Notes: generated from the sequence alone by a model not told the origin. A DNA stretch of 64,000 nucleotides from Camillea tinctor (GCA_022578605.1 MU394066.1:62001-126000), one strand, 5' to 3'. Counted from the first letter of the stretch, positions 1 through 12,479 are shown. Numbers and translations are program-made.

Positions 1-297
1 GTGTTTAGACGTTACGCTCGCCATCGCAGCTGGAGGTATCATGTGGCACTCTCGGTGCTCTTGGTGATCGGCGCCGGGGGTGGCGTAGGCCTCATACTGG
101 GGGGAGACAGGGACAACGTGTGGCCCTGGAAGAGCGGGCTCCTGGGGGTGCTGGTCGCTATCGTCATTGCTATCGTGGCGATGGGCGGGTGCAGCTGGTG
201 GCTGATCGGTCTCCAGAAGTACAAGAATGCCATTAATGGGCCCTGGGACCAGGCCAGGCCGATCATAATCAGTCGGCGGTTATGGGATGACGAATAA
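1..297 (+). CDS. GPI2: GPI2/PIG-C, C-terminal exon (5' partial)
   Basis: This is the end of an open frame that enters from the left edge and stops at TAA 295-297; the GTG at position 1 is not a start. The 98 visible residues hold two hydrophobic segments (about residues 15-34 and 46-70) followed by the conserved tail LQKYKNAINGPWDQA. That tail matches the C-terminal signature of PIG-C/Gpi2 proteins (LQxxKxxIxGPWDEA). Gpi2 is a multi-pass ER membrane subunit of the GPI-GlcNAc transferase, which adds GlcNAc to phosphatidylinositol in the first step of GPI anchor synthesis. The body of the gene lies outside the window. Basis: the motif is seen in the sequence and the family is recalled. A remote alternative is an unrelated membrane protein, but the GPWDxA tail is quite specific. 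Confidence 0.8.
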   Translation: MFRRYARHRSWRYHVALSVLLVIGAGGGVGLILGGDRDNVWPWKSGLLGVLVAIVIAIVAMGGCSWWLIGLQKYKNAINGPWDQARPIIISRRLWDDE

Positions 298-2158
298 TGA
301 CTAATTAAAATATGCTGCTCTACACATTGACGTTTTCACTTTTTGCATCTACATTAATTTACTGTTGCTGCATACGGGTACAGAAGTGTGATTTGTGTCG
401 ATTATTGACTTGCAAACGAATATCCGGAACTATTAAGCAGCATCTGAGCAAGGCTAGACTGTGCCGGTCAACAAACTACGTCCCCTAGTGCCGGAGACTA
501 TGCCTAGAAAAGAGAACGCATCATCCGTATGGAAGGGAAGTCATGAAAACCGCTAACACTTACGCTGACTGAACAAACGAACAAATGGGCATGCTTTACA
601 TAGAACAGGACAACCTTAGCATGCTAAAGGGCTGCTCGAACGGTCTGGTTTAGCTTTGCGCAAACAAGTCTGGGCCAGATCAGATCAGATCAAATCAGAT
701 CATGACCGGTCCAAACATACCCAGGTTAGTTAGTTAGTTAGTTGGCATCGGGGTACATGAGGGAACATGCAAGCTAAGCAATGCAAGGCGAGTGAGTGAG
801 AATATTATCTACATAATCCGATAATGTAGTAGAATCAACTCCAAGCGTGAGTGGCTTTTGCTTCGCCCCAATGCCAAGGGGTTTTCTCTCACTCTTCTGC
901 TTCTTCTCCTCTTTCGTTATGACGCTACGAAGCATAGATTCTGGAAGCGACTTGCGCGTCGTCGTCATCGTCGTCATCCCATCTCTCCTCTTATCTAGGG
1001 ATCAAAAAAATGGCTTGCATACGATAGCAACTGTTTTTCTTTTGCGTACGCGCGTCATGAGTGGGGAAGAGGAGGTGGAAGTGGGCTAAATACTTAGGTA
1101 CTGCTGAAGAGTGATTCTTCTCTTTTCTGGTAGGCTGCTAGGTTATGTAGATCACGATGCTGGGGTTTGGGATATGCAGTTGATGGCAGGTTATAGGGGT
1201 GTTGTGTGGATGGATGGATGGATAGAGGCATAGTTGTCGTTTGCGGTGCGGCGGCAAGTTAGAGCCGAGATGAAAGGAGATAGGGGGATAGCAATCACCA
1301 CGTATTAGGTAGGTAAGTAAGGGAATTGTTATCCTTACAACTGCATTGTTCGAGAGATAGAGAGATTTACATATACTGTTTATGCGTTTATTCATTGCCT
1401 TCCGAGGCAAGTTGTATAAACGCGACAGGTGAATTCTATAGATATTGTGTTCTACCTACCAACCTAGGTAGGTGATTGAAAGAAAGAAGACAAGAACTCC
1501 GTTATCATGTTGTAGAACGGAGTCTATAGCTCCATGTAGCAGGCCTTTCGGGTTGTTAACTAGTATGTTGCGTCTTTTCTCCATAATGGCAACATAGGTA
1601 TAGGATTGTGTCCACTTAAATATGCGTTATCTGAGACGACATTGATGAGCGTCCCGTCGTAATGTATATAAGAGATATAATGGAGTATCCATGTGATAGC
1701 TTTCGTAAGCTACCCCTTTGTGAGACGGAACACATAAACTCTTTTGAGGTACACTACAGACCCCATCGATTAAGCGATCTAACCTAGGGCCTTCCCTAGC
1801 AGAGAGGTACCTACGGTATTACAATGCAAATGCGTTAATGCTGTGCAACGTTCATCTAAGCAGTACCTAAAGTTTGTACTCAGTAAACCTAGTAATGTTA
1901 GACAGAGTGATATCGATATCGGTGCTAGGCTAGGTTTTGTTATCTGTGAATGCGATGGGATGAAAGAAAGAGACTACAGCTGGGAACACCTGACAGCCAT
2001 CTGCAGACCAGGTGTAGGTATAGATCTGCGCGACGTCACAGGGAAAAAAAGTTGTTGTACGACATGGACGGAGTATTCCAGTATTCCACTGCTAAATTAT
2101 TCCATCGACGCCCAACCTCCGTCACATCACATCGTAAGCACAATAATTCCTCGGAAAC
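298..2158. other. Intergenic: GPI2 3' flank and ATP12 upstream region
   Basis: I see no convincing gene here. The stretch contains a degenerate GATCA pentamer run (about 676-701), a TTAG tetramer run (725-743), a GGAT tetramer run near 1208-1224 and pyrimidine-rich tracts near 885-915. The palindrome-like ACCTAGGTAGGT occurs around 1463-1473. Small ORFs at 847-1089, 1138-1410 and 1843-2172 have no recognisable features, and the last overlaps the ATP12 start in another frame. The ATP12 promoter should lie within the last few hundred bases. Confidence 0.6.
676..743. repeat. Two short tandem repeats, (GATCA)n and (TTAG)n
   Basis: Positions 676-701 are a degenerate tandem of GATCA units and 725-743 are about four to five copies of TTAG. 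Both sit downstream of GPI2 and are ordinary slippage-type microsatellites. Confidence 0.75.
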
Positions 2159-3376
2159 ATGAAGCCACCTAAGCGAATAGCGCTGCACCTGGCAGCAACG
2201 GCATCAGCAGCAGCCCGCCCCACCACTACGCTCTCCTCCTCCGCCTGTATCCTCCGACACATCCACACCACGCCCGCTACCCCGGCCACCGTGACCTCCA
2301 TGCACAGCTCCGGGCCCCCGCCCGAACCCCCCCGCCCAGCCGCCGACAGCCCGGCCGAACGTCTCGAGCGGCGCCGGAAGCAAGCCGAGCTCCTAGCCAG
2401 GGCCCAAGAGATCCGGGCCTCGCAAAGAAAAACCCCATCATCTTCCTCACCCACATCCTCTTCTTCCAAAAACACCAAAACCCCCCTCGCGCGCAAGCGC
2501 TTCTGGAAGGACGTGCACGTGCGCGAGGTCGACGGCGCCTGGGAGGTGCACCTGGACGCGCGCCCGCTGCGCCGCCCCGACACCAAGGACATCGTCCGCG
2601 TGCCCCTGTCCAAGCCCCTGCTCGCCGCCGCCCTGGCCCACGAGTGGGACTCGCTCGTCAGCGCCCAGCAGGCCACGCGCCAGCACCTGATCCCGCTGAC
2701 GAGCCTGGCGTGCCGCGCGCTGGACATCGCCGATAGCGACGAGAACCACCATGGTGGTGGCGGATACGGGGACTCCATACGCGCGGGCATCGCGCGCACG
2801 CTCATGCGCTACCTCGACACCGACTCGCTGCTCTGCTGGGCGCCCCCGCCGCCCGAGATCGAGCGCCGACTGCACGTGAGCACGGGGGAGGAGGGCGAGG
2901 GCGAGGGCGAGAGCTTAAGAGATCGCCAGAGACGCGCCGCGGAGAAGATAGTCGGCTTCTTGACCTCGCGTGTTTGGCCGGGGGTGGAGATCGAGCCCGT
3001 GCTCGACGGGGAGAGCATCGTGCCGCGCAGCCAGAAGGAGAGCACACACCAGATCATCGAGGGCTGGATCATGGGGCTGAGCCCCTGGGAGCTGGCCGGC
3101 CTGGAGCGCGGCGTGCTGGCGGGGAAGGGGCTGCTGGGCGCGGTGCGGTTGCTGGTCGAGTGGACGGAGGGGTTCGTGGGGACGGGCGTGGGGTCCGAGG
3201 CTGAGGGCGCTGCGTTTGGTGTGGAGGAGGCGGCGAGGCTGGCGAGCATTGAGGTCGATTGGCAGACCGGGAAGTGGGGCGAGGTCGAGGACACACATGA
3301 TGTTGAGAAGGAGGACTTGAGGCGCCAGCTCGGCAGCGTGGTGCTGCTTGTGAGTGGGACGGGGAAGAAGCACTAG
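2159..3376 (+). CDS. ATP12: ATP12, mitochondrial F1-ATPase alpha-subunit assembly chaperone
   Basis: This single-exon gene encodes 405 residues, ATG 2159 to TAG 3374-3376. The first 45 residues are rich in Arg, Ala, Ser and Thr with almost no acidic residues, as in a mitochondrial presequence. A low-complexity Pro/Ser linker with a basic helix (about 66-92) follows. The ATP12 domain starts at RFWKDVHV (114-121) and includes the LDARPLRRP strand (132-140), AHEWDSL (160-166) and LIPLTSLACRALDI (177-190), all hallmarks of the family. Atp12 acts in the matrix, binding free F1 alpha subunit and handing it over for alpha3beta3 assembly. The family usually has 280-400 residues, so the long N terminus and the Gly/Glu-rich loop (about 242-251) are species-type insertions. 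A second ATG (Met48) could start a shorter form, but the upstream presequence favours the first. The GC-rich body contrasts with its AT-rich flanks. Confidence 0.93.
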   Translation: MKPPKRIALHLAATASAAARPTTTLSSSACILRHIHTTPATPATVTSMHSSGPPPEPPRPAADSPAERLERRRKQAELLARAQEIRASQRKTPSSSSPTSSSSKNTKTPLARKRFWKDVHVREVDGAWEVHLDARPLRRPDTKDIVRVPLSKPLLAAALAHEWDSLVSAQQATRQHLIPLTSLACRALDIADSDENHHGGGGYGDSIRAGIARTLMRYLDTDSLLCWAPPPPEIERRLHVSTGEEGEGEGESLRDRQRRAAEKIVGFLTSRVWPGVEIEPVLDGESIVPRSQKESTHQIIEGWIMGLSPWELAGLERGVLAGKGLLGAVRLLVEWTEGFVGTGVGSEAEGAAFGVEEAARLASIEVDWQTGKWGEVEDTHDVEKEDLRRQLGSVVLLVSGTGKKH

Positions 3377-5898
3377 GTCGCGATGCTGAGAGAGTAGGGA
3401 CGTATGTGGGGGTACGAATGTATATAACCAAATACATATATTATATATTATCTGTGTAGCTACGTGCTGTTTGCGCTAGCCATGGTTGATATCCCGTATT
3501 GACCGTTCGAGAGCAACTTGTAGTTGACACGGGCTCCGAGGTACACGTACATATGTGAAGATTCCGTTCCTTTTTTCCCCCTTCTCAGTGCTAATTCCCT
3601 GAATAGGGAGATATAGCCTTCTAGGGGTTGGTGGTCATAGGACAGTCTATATGGTTATATATATATACATATGTGCGTATTTCCCTTTTTCTATCTTCGG
3701 TACTACTATAAGGAACCAATAGTATTCCGCAACAGGATGGGTCCCCGGGATCGGGTTAGGCAGAAACGTTGAAGAAGTGGGAGAGGACCGCCAGGTAGGA
3801 GATCCTGTCTACCTAATCCTAGAAGAACCCACCTGGGGCAATCTTGATCGTTGACCTACCCAACCTAACTAACCTGGGAAGTATACATACAATCCACGTG
3901 GATTAGGTACGTTATATGTATATGCATAGAACGAATACAATCTCGGCACCACCCGCACATCGCTTGGCTCCGGATGGGTAAGGCATTCTAGTGGATAGCT
4001 ACCTAATAAGGGAGGGAGGAAGGGGGAGGCTGTGCTGAAAAAAAAAGAAAAAGCCCACCAAAGCTACTACCGGGGAAGTTGAAGGGTTACCTGCCTGTTG
4101 GATCCCGGCCGGTGGACGGAATACAACATGGTTCAGGTTTGGGTATGGGATCGGCTTGGTATTACCCAACATTCCCAAAACCGAGAAAGAGCTAAATTCA
4201 ACGTCCCCTGAGCTACGATTCGTCCGTTTCTACTTTTTGTCCCCTTATTCCCCGGCTCTCTCCTTTTTTTAACATACCCCTTTCTCACCCCCTTTGTGCT
4301 AACCTTGGTGGTCTCTTGATCATCCTTTTAGGAAGATGAATGGCGTATCATCGACTTGAAAGCCATACTCGCTATAAATGTCGTTAAGTATTTACCTATT
4401 CTTATGTATCTGTATGGAGGCATGCTATGTTGTCATGGCTGGCTCAAAGATATATCTGGGAATGGCCTTGTTTTTCAGTCTTTCTTTCCTTTTCCCTATT
4501 GCCTTTTTTTCTGTCTCGTAACGTTATACATATTGTCAATCCATTCGGTCCGTAATGAATCCCCATAAGGTGCGATGAGCGGCAAAGCATGATAGGTGCC
4601 TTTCCCGTGTTTCATTCAGCTTGTCCGTCGGCATCGCCGTGATTGATCCATCTTTGACGGGTGGGTTGGGGGCCGGAGGCTGAGTTAACTGATCTTCTCC
4701 GTCTCTCTTTTTTCTTGGCAGAAATGAGGCGCGCCCCGTGGCAAGTCCTTGAAGCACTGTAGAGTCGGTAACACGCGCACCATCTATTCTATCGGCCTAC
4801 CCCTGCATGGTAACTCGGGAAATGCCACGTTTGAATAGCAATGACTATGGCATTTTAGCAGTAATGCAGCTTAGCCACATGTTGAAATGGCTCAGCTACC
4901 CGTCTGAGGACACGGGATGGTGTTATCACAGTATTTGACATTGGCACTAGTAGGTATCGTTCATCGAATCGCCAGAGATATTTTGTGGATGGATGCTACT
5001 ACGACATCGTATAGCTTCTGCTAGTGGTATTGCCACATGGCAGTGAGGGGCGTTAGGGTAATATTGAATGATATATAATCGACCACCTAAAGCCGTAGGG
5101 GTTACGGGTTAGGGGTTGTTGGCTGCGGGACGGAAGAGAATCTAATCCGTACCCAACTACAAGCGTACACTAGCCGTCTAGGCTTGCAGGAAGTAATGTG
5201 TATGGGTGTGATATCCGATAACTAGCCAGTCATACGGTTTCTCCATCGCCCCGGATGTGAACCATCGAAGGAAGCGATACGGGATAGTGCGGAGAATTCT
5301 GTGTGACTGATAGTCACTCACTTTGCTTGCTCAAGGTGCTGAGGCATCAGCGAATGCTGCCTCACGGACCATCACATGTTTAAAAAAAGGATAGAGTGGC
5401 GAGAGAGTCACTTGTTGATCTCGAGCCTGGTAATTCATCATATGTTTGAGAAATTTTCGAAATAGGATTTGAAGAAAAGAAAAAAAAGCAATACAGATAC
5501 CCGATATCCAGCCCCTATTTTCTGCTCCCCCTTTTTTCCCCTTTTTAAAGCCTAGTCATGGTTCACGCCATTAAACATCAGATTCATCCGTCAAAGAGAG
5601 ATAGAAAAGGAAAAAGCTTAGAAACACCTGGAAAATCATATCAGGGTAATTATCCAAAATAAAAAGAGAAGAACTCCTGTCGACTTTTTTACGCCACTCC
5701 ACGTTATACTTTCCACAGGCCTGATATCTTATTTTGGAAAGCCTTCAACAGACTGCATCTAGTTGAAAAAGATTCTTAGAGTGATAGAGGCCGAAATCAC
5801 TTCTATGGACCAAGTGATAGCAGGGTGTACCGGGCAGGTGGGATGAAAGTCAGGTTCACCCCTTTAGGCGGCGTTCTTGGAGGTGCGATGGCTAGCAG
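3377..5898. other. Intergenic between convergent ATP12 and the orphan gene
   Basis: This 2.5 kb spacer is AT-rich with TA runs (about 3655-3672), several A or T homopolymers (for example near 4039-4052 and 5470-5490) and scattered CCTAC/GTAGG words. ORFs at 4356-4568 and 4536-4757 are short, mutually overlapping on opposite strands and show no domain. It should hold both 3' UTRs, but I could not place a polyadenylation signal with confidence. Confidence 0.5.
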
Positions 5899-6746
5899 TT
5901 ATGAATACTGTCTTGAGATGCCGTCAAACGGTCCTTGATCATCGCGCAGGTATCGGTGTACCGCCTGCTCGCGTGTCTCTCTATCGCTGCTGTCGTCCAA
6001 CTCCCAGATGTTACCCTCTCGGCGTGCGAGCTCGCCCGTAGAAGAAAACGGGCCGTCCGTTTCTCTTAGGTTGATGTTAGTTCATGGTAGTTCCCCAATG
6101 GGTAGGCCGGAGAGGAAGCATACATCACCGACCCAATTTCCACATACGTGGATCTACGATCCTGGGGCACATGGCTCCAGTCTAATATTTGTGCCTGGTA
6201 CGTGAGTGGTTGTGCCATGGCTGGTATCGTAGTCGTGATATCTGGCCCAACTCCGTCTTCAAGAAACTCCCGAGCTTCTCTAGGCTGGTAAACACCAGAG
6301 CCGCCATCGTGGTCATAGCTATAGGATATTGTCCAACCGATATTGCTAGACGTCTGGTCTTGGTACGCTGTGTGTTGCGCTTGTACGGCGTATCGCAGTT
6401 CCGTTGCTTCTTGGGTCTGCCAATGCGCCTCGTCGCAAAGTTCACTTTCAATATTAGGACAATATTGAACAGTGTCATTGACAGTGTGATAGTTGACCAG
6501 GTCGAGGTCGGCGGGACTCTGCGGTGCAAGGCTGGCTATATCCGAGTTATCTACCGCGACTAAGTAATCGACACTTGGGTCATTAGGCTCCGAACCAGAG
6601 CGTTCATCTACTGGTGCTGTTTCATATTTGTTTGGCCTTCCTGCATATCGACTACCATGCCGACGAGGTCGGGTTATCTCAGGGGCCGCTACAGCTAACG
6701 CTGGGTTTGAGGACGCTGCTTCTTGGTGTCTATGGTGACCAGGCAT
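5899..6746 (-). CDS. Orphan two-exon gene, function unknown
   Basis: The exons are 6124-6746 and 5899-6064 on the minus strand. The 59-nt intron 6065-6123 has donor GTATGC, a CTAAC branch point and acceptor CTAAG. Exon 1 alone appears to stop at 6066, but removing the intron opens a further 55 codons in frame to TAA 5899-5901, giving 262 residues. The start ATG 6744-6746 sits in a purine-rich context. The protein is hydrophilic and acidic, rich in Gln, Glu, Asp, Ser and Tyr. Residues 22-42 form a basic patch (TRPRRHGSRY, then AGRPNKYE) with a weak GRP core like an AT-hook, and the C terminus is charged (ELDDSSDRETREQ). There is no signal peptide, membrane segment or catalytic motif. I recognise no family; the composition would fit a lineage-specific, possibly nuclear, protein. 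It borders the gene-poor block. Confidence 0.6.
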
Positions 6747-9700
6747 TTTCGTTTTTGGCTATGCGAAACTCTTAAAGAGGTGTTAGCTGTCTCGAAGAAG
6801 GAGAACACTCAAGGTGTACAGAATGTGCCTTAAGGGGAGGCAATATCATATTTGTATTTTTCGGACCTTTGAGTGCGCCGCCAAAATCAGTATAACCGAC
6901 CGGGCTTGAGCACCTAGTACTCCTGGATACTAGTGTGTTCAAAAAGCCTAACCTGTGATGCCCAATTCTGGTTGCCTTGTTTTTTTTTATTTGCCTCGTG
7001 GATACATTCTTAGAATGTATCCAAGGCGATGTTCGAGGGGCCAAGCTATTGGTACCAACGTGGGAAACAACACAAACTGGGCGATTGGTACTTACTCGAC
7101 GATCCTCGACAGAAATTTACATCTATATCCTATTGGATTGACTTGGCAGAAGGATGATCGGCTTACAGTTGGAACCGGCTAGTAGCAAGGCAGAAAATCT
7201 GTCGGGATATACCGCGTGCAACGTCTTCCAATCTCGTTGTGCCACAGTTATTCTTTCGGGAGGGACCTTGCGGATGTTGTTAGCCATGCGAGGGCTTTGT
7301 AGGAGTGTGATAGACTGCTCAGGCAGCAAGGATTAGGGCTCGAGAGCCGCATTTCAACGTTCAGGATGCCTAGAGTACTTTTGGTCTTTTAGTTGGGGAC
7401 AGGTTGGGTGCGGCTCGGAATATGCAATCGGTCAGCAAGAAGCCCCCCTTCTTTCCGGGCTGATAGAAGACCATATACACGTTGAGCAAGAAGCCGGGGC
7501 GAAATGAGTCCACTTGGACATATCACGATGTGATTTCCCGCCAAGCTGAGCGAGACTTGACTATGATGAGGTGACCCAGGATCCTAGTCCTATCAGTATG
7601 CGCGGGGGCACCTATGTTAGTCATTTTAAACTAGGACCATAGGAGTTATCATGACTAGTTTCGGGTTGTAGCTTGACAAAGGAATGGATTGAGGTGTCGA
7701 GGTAATAAGGCTGTGAATAAGATGAAGAAGGCAAAGCCCAGAGAACAAGGGACCAGGATCGAAGAGTTCCCATTATAATGATAATGTCATGATAGGGAGG
7801 CTCCTCTTGAACCCGGGAACTCGGAGTTGAAGTTGTCATATTCCAGATCATCTTCGTACATGTCATTTATTACCCCCCATACACGGAGTGGTTGCTGAAG
7901 CTAGACTACTGCATGTATAAGTGTGGGAGTTGGCTGCAGTGTGTACGTTCCCCGGGGGTTCAAAAGCTACCGTTTCTGTATCAACAGCCAGGAAATATAT
8001 CGAATTAGTCCAAGAGCATGATAGGGTAGCAGCTTGTGGCGTTCTCCCTTGCCATGTTGCATTGGAGCAACCACCCTGTTCTTAGAAACAACCCGAGGAA
8101 TGTTTCTTTTTATTTTCTTCTTTTCTTTTTCAGAAGTTTGGATATATGATATTAGCAGGCTAATATTATATTTGCCCACTAAACTTATAAGGCTAGTAGT
8201 ATCACTGTTGGCATTGGGGTGTGTGAAAGCGGCTTTAAGTGTGTAATACACACCGCCCACTCATGCACATATTAGTTTTAAAGGGGAAATGGCCTAGGTT
8301 GAAAAGGTCGAAGTGCGCGTCATTAGATTTCTACCTTTCATAATAGAAGCCCGTCACTTTGAAGACCACTGTATGGCCTTACTGACTTGTCGACAACTAG
8401 GACTTGAGAATAGCTTAGGTGGCTATCGAGCAGGTAATATAGTGGAAAGTATCAGTAAACGGAAGATAGTCATTAAGAGGACTACCTCTGATATCTTTAG
8501 GGGATGCGCAACTCTTTTGTTTCTATGTTACGGTAGAGATGTGCCTCTGTTGAACCTGCATAGGCAGGTAACAGCCTATTTTGTACATAGTATTACTTTC
8601 TCTTGAACTAAGGGGCCTATTTTACATGCCGTAAAACTCTGCATAGCGACTATGCCAATAATATACATAAAGCCTCAAACTTGGGTTTCAGGGTCTGATA
8701 TGGATCTGAGGCCTCTAGCCTAAAAATATCTCTTTATTCCAGACCTCAGAATTCAAATGAGGCTCATAGTTATCACATGCGCTGGGCTCTGACAGCTCAT
8801 ATCTCCGCTGCTGTGCCTTCAAGATAGACATGGCCATTTAGTGGCACAGCATATTTCGAGACATCCCGGCTCTTGTACATATAATCATGTGTGATCCGCA
8901 ATATCCATGGCGAAGATAGTGCAGACTACAATAGATCTATTATAGGAATATGTATGCTTTAAAGTGTAACCTCAACAAATAGAAAATTTCATATATCAGA
9001 GGCTGCGTCGGTAGATCTCACTTAACCTACCTAGGTAAGTAGGCTGTTACGAGATCTTCAAATGGCCCCCTTTTATATAATTATGCATATCGACTCTGGC
9101 TCAACTTAAACCTGGCAAATTAGAAACACTCTATTAAGATTCTTAGGCAGATCTCTCCCGGAATGTGCCCAGGTGGTAGGATAAGGGGCAGTGTGGTTCC
9201 ATAGGCTGGAGACAATCCTAGTTTGCTAGGGGGTTTTCTTACGTTGTCTCACAAGGCTATTAGAGTGAAATTTATGCTGACGTCGGGCCGTAGTTATCCA
9301 CGAACATATGCAGTGCTGGGTGTTAACTTGTGAGTTTGCAACATGCCTGTCGCTTTCATCATTAATACAGTGGGCGGCAAAGACCTAATACCTGCTAGGT
9401 TGTATATTACGATTGATTTAGATATGGTATGGTCGTTCGTAAACCAGTAAACCGGGCTGAGATCTACCATGAAAAAATTCTATCTGCTTTAACAAAGGCT
9501 TGAATTATAACTCAGAGCACTTATTATGAGAGTGTGTTTCGAATATAGGTGATCAATGAGAAAAGTCTCCGTCCTTGCTCTGCATCATTAGTTGAAAATT
9601 TGAAAGGGGGCTTTATTGATAATTGAAAGACTGCATTCACTTGACGGAAACTCGACCTTCACCGACGTATTTCACCATGATTCTGGCCTTCTGAATATCT

Positions 9701-10249
9701 AACTAGTTTTCGTCCACTGAGTACACCGGTCTGCATCTTTGGCTCAGGCACGTACCAAAAGCAAAGAAAAAAGGGACAGGGAGGCGCCAACCCCCACGTT
9801 CCTCCAAAGTCGTGGAATTCCACCATTTATTTCTTCTCCCTGTAGAAGTAAGAGGTTCTATTCCATGAAAGGCTCTTCTAGAGCTCTAGGAGAAACAGTA
9901 ATTGATGTGAGGCATCTCTAACTAGGTGGGATCTGAGATATCACGTTACACGACTATTTCGGATGACCTTTATGGGCCACAGCGACTGTTTATAGCATAG
10001 CGTACCGAGGGATTGGATGACCATGGTGGGGATATCTTTCATGTTGAAGAATTATCTTGATCGTTTATTGCTGACGCCACTTCACCCCTCCTGTCTTGAT
10101 GTGCCGTATAGATGTCTAGGAGGGCCAGAGACTGATACATCAAACCTAACTGCATTCCACTATTGCTTTGTGTGCAGATGGCTAGATTTCAGCTTTATGA
10201 TATGTGAATTAGCAGTTGTTTACCATAGAAACTAATAGAGGTCGATTAC
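6747..10249. other. Gene-poor AT-rich sequence, no gene supported
   Basis: This is the left end of the large AT-rich block. ORFs on both strands are under 100 codons and lack domains. The stretch 8671-8812 shares short imperfect matches (CCTCAAACT and GTTATCACATG spaced similarly) with about 26426-26495, suggesting old diverged repeats. A CCTACCTAGGTAAGTAGG word lies at about 9028-9045. The high TpA content suggests mutated repeat DNA, but I could not compute an index. Confidence 0.5.
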
Positions 10250-10385
10250 TTAGAGACTTATGGTGTGCACCACTTGTTCGATCTCATCAGGGGTCTTAAC
10301 CCCGTTAGCGTCGAATGTATGTTGCGCTGCATGGATCAACATTAGTATGCATGATATGCACCAGGATGGGAACTGAATTCATCAC
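10250..10385 (-). pseudogene. Coding scrap of unknown family
   Basis: On the minus strand a short open stretch has a natural-looking composition: residues such as IHAAQHTFDANGVKTPDEIE and then QVVHTISL are read between about 10385 and 10265. It has no start, and stops or frame loss occur on either side. The density of acidic and aliphatic residues and the sensible codons distinguish it from the AT-rich noise around it. I do not recognise the family. The larger plus-strand ORF at 10389-10748 next to it is Cys/His/Tyr-rich and looks random. This is best read as a remnant of a decayed gene. Confidence 0.25.
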
Positions 10386-12470
10386 AGTTTGATACAAATG
10401 CAGACGTGCATGGTATTCATCTCGTCATGTGAGCAGGATGCTATGGTAGAGTATGGTGGTATACATAACTGTTGTGCTCGATGTTACCGTTATGTTGCTA
10501 ATTATGCATCTACCTCGATTCAGCATCTCGATGGAGGGCAGCATCATGCTAAGACTGTCTTTGCCGTCAGTATGATCTCGCATATTTTCTTCTATTTGCA
10601 CACTGGATTAGGTTTGTATTCCCTAATTCGATCTTTTGCTTCCCATACGAAGGTGGGCTTCGATTGCATATTAGCAAAGACGATGCACACCCCATGCAGT
10701 TTCATGTACGAACCTTTTGAGTCACTTGCGCCACTGAGAGAAATTTGACCCTATCTTGTAACCCGCGACCATAAGCCACGCCTCTCCACTGAAAGCATTG
10801 GCTGAGTCGGGACCCAACACCATGTCCGATAGTGACGGAACATCCCACTAGGTAGCCTTAAACTCCAGTTAACACCCCCCAGATTTATCCCAAGTTAGTG
10901 ACGTGATGTTAGGATTCTATCTAAGTGGTCAGGGCGTGATCACCCAGCCGTGGCACATGGATCCTAGGATAAGAGGAATGGCGGCGCTACGACGAACGTC
11001 CGAGTCCCCCGGTCATGCCAGAGGCGAGACCCGGCGACGAACTAAGGACGGAAATTTCCGCTCTCCTATCAACCACGTCCCTCAAGATTGGATATCTAAC
11101 TTCTTCACATCATCTTAGGTTGCTTGATATCTCAGAAAATCCAGAGGGCTGGTAATCTTTTTGCTTTTTACTGGGTTGAAGAGCCGGGCCATCATTCATT
11201 GTACTTTTTATCCTATTACGTAGCTCTCGCTTCTTTCTTTTTGAGGGAATAGCTGGCAAACTGTGGACAGTATTTGGTATTACTCGCTTTTATCTTATTT
11301 CGCCCTATAACTTTTATTATCCAGACTTCCCAATTATTTCAGTAGGTCACCGGGAGCCATATGTGGACCCCGAGGTGGATCATCAATGTATTGTTGGGAC
11401 AGTCTTATATTCCAGGTGCCTGGCTCTAACAGGTGTAGAAGAACAAGGTCTACTATACGCTCACTATCTAGAGCCCTGAGTGTATCTTCAGAAAAGAAAT
11501 ACAGTTCTCCATTTTTACTCCTATTAACTCACATCTACAATATAGAATAACGGAACTGCCCGCTGATACTAATTATCCATTTGTTGAACTCTGTGTAGAT
11601 CCCCACAAATATGGCCGGCTATCCCCAGGAGCTGAAAATATTTTTATATGTAGCCGAAGTTTACAATATGCACGAAGGTCCAGAAATATTAGGTCGGCGA
11701 TAGAATTGCCTGTATAATGGCTTTGGGGGCCACCTATTCTTTCCCGTTTCTCCATCTATAGACATAGAGTCAACTGATGGAGTTTCAATATCTGCTGACA
11801 TAACTAAAAGGGGTATTCCGAGGGCGTATACCACGCTCACTCTTTTGATAGACTTTCGGTGAGAAGTTTAGGTAAAGAAAATAAATTTGACCCTCGCATA
11901 TAGATATTGATTTTACTCCCTGTCACGTCTATTATATCAGGAGTTTAGATGACTAAAGGCTTTCTCTGACACCATATGGCTGAACGTGTTGAAAAGAGCT
12001 CTAGGGCCTAGGATGTCCGTAGGAGAGGCCATATCGATAACTAGTTCGCGTTCATGTTATTCATTAATGTATACTAATTTGGAAATAACAGTTCATCATC
12101 TAAGTGGAAGATAAATAAAAAGAGTTTGGTTATGATCCCTCATGTACCATAATATATTGAGTAGAAGCAGATAACTCTGGCTGTTGTAAGAAGAGCCCCT
12201 TGCCTGGTCATGAGTAAAGGCATCTTGGCAAAGTGATAACGTAATAATCACTACGATAAAGACTATAATTAGAATTACGATCAAGTAACAACGTGATTAT
12301 AGGAAAGTAAGGTCAAGGAATACACCCACCATCGAAGACTGTTTTGTTCATGAGCCGCTTATACTTTCCCCCCCGCCCCTCCTTTCCTCAACCAAACATA
12401 GGCAACTTCGACTTTTATATTACATGACACAATTAATTCACATCACAATAATTGGAACACTAAGAGGAGA
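10386..12470. other. Gene-poor AT-rich sequence, no gene supported
   Basis: Only short featureless ORFs occur (10389-10748, 10903-11118, 11573-11755, 12096-12284). A somewhat GC-richer patch at about 10930-11090 has no stable frame beyond 71 codons. I see nothing else here. Confidence 0.5.
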
Positions 12471-12479
12471 TTATCTTAG

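Noticed and set aside
1843..2172. 109-codon ORF just upstream of ATP12
   Set aside because: It overlaps the ATP12 ATG in another frame, lies in low-GC leader sequence and has no domain; at most an overlapping uORF.
2122..3437. Several long ORFs antisense to or overlapping ATP12
   Set aside because: They are frame shadows of a very GC-rich coding exon; only the plus frame shows family motifs.
5095..5120. GGGTTA-like words (also CCCTAA-like at about 50708 and 61288)
   Set aside because: Single or double copies only; no telomeric array is present.
10389..10748. 119-codon plus-strand ORF
   Set aside because: Cys-, His-, Tyr- and Met-rich translation typical of AT-rich noise, with no start context or domain.
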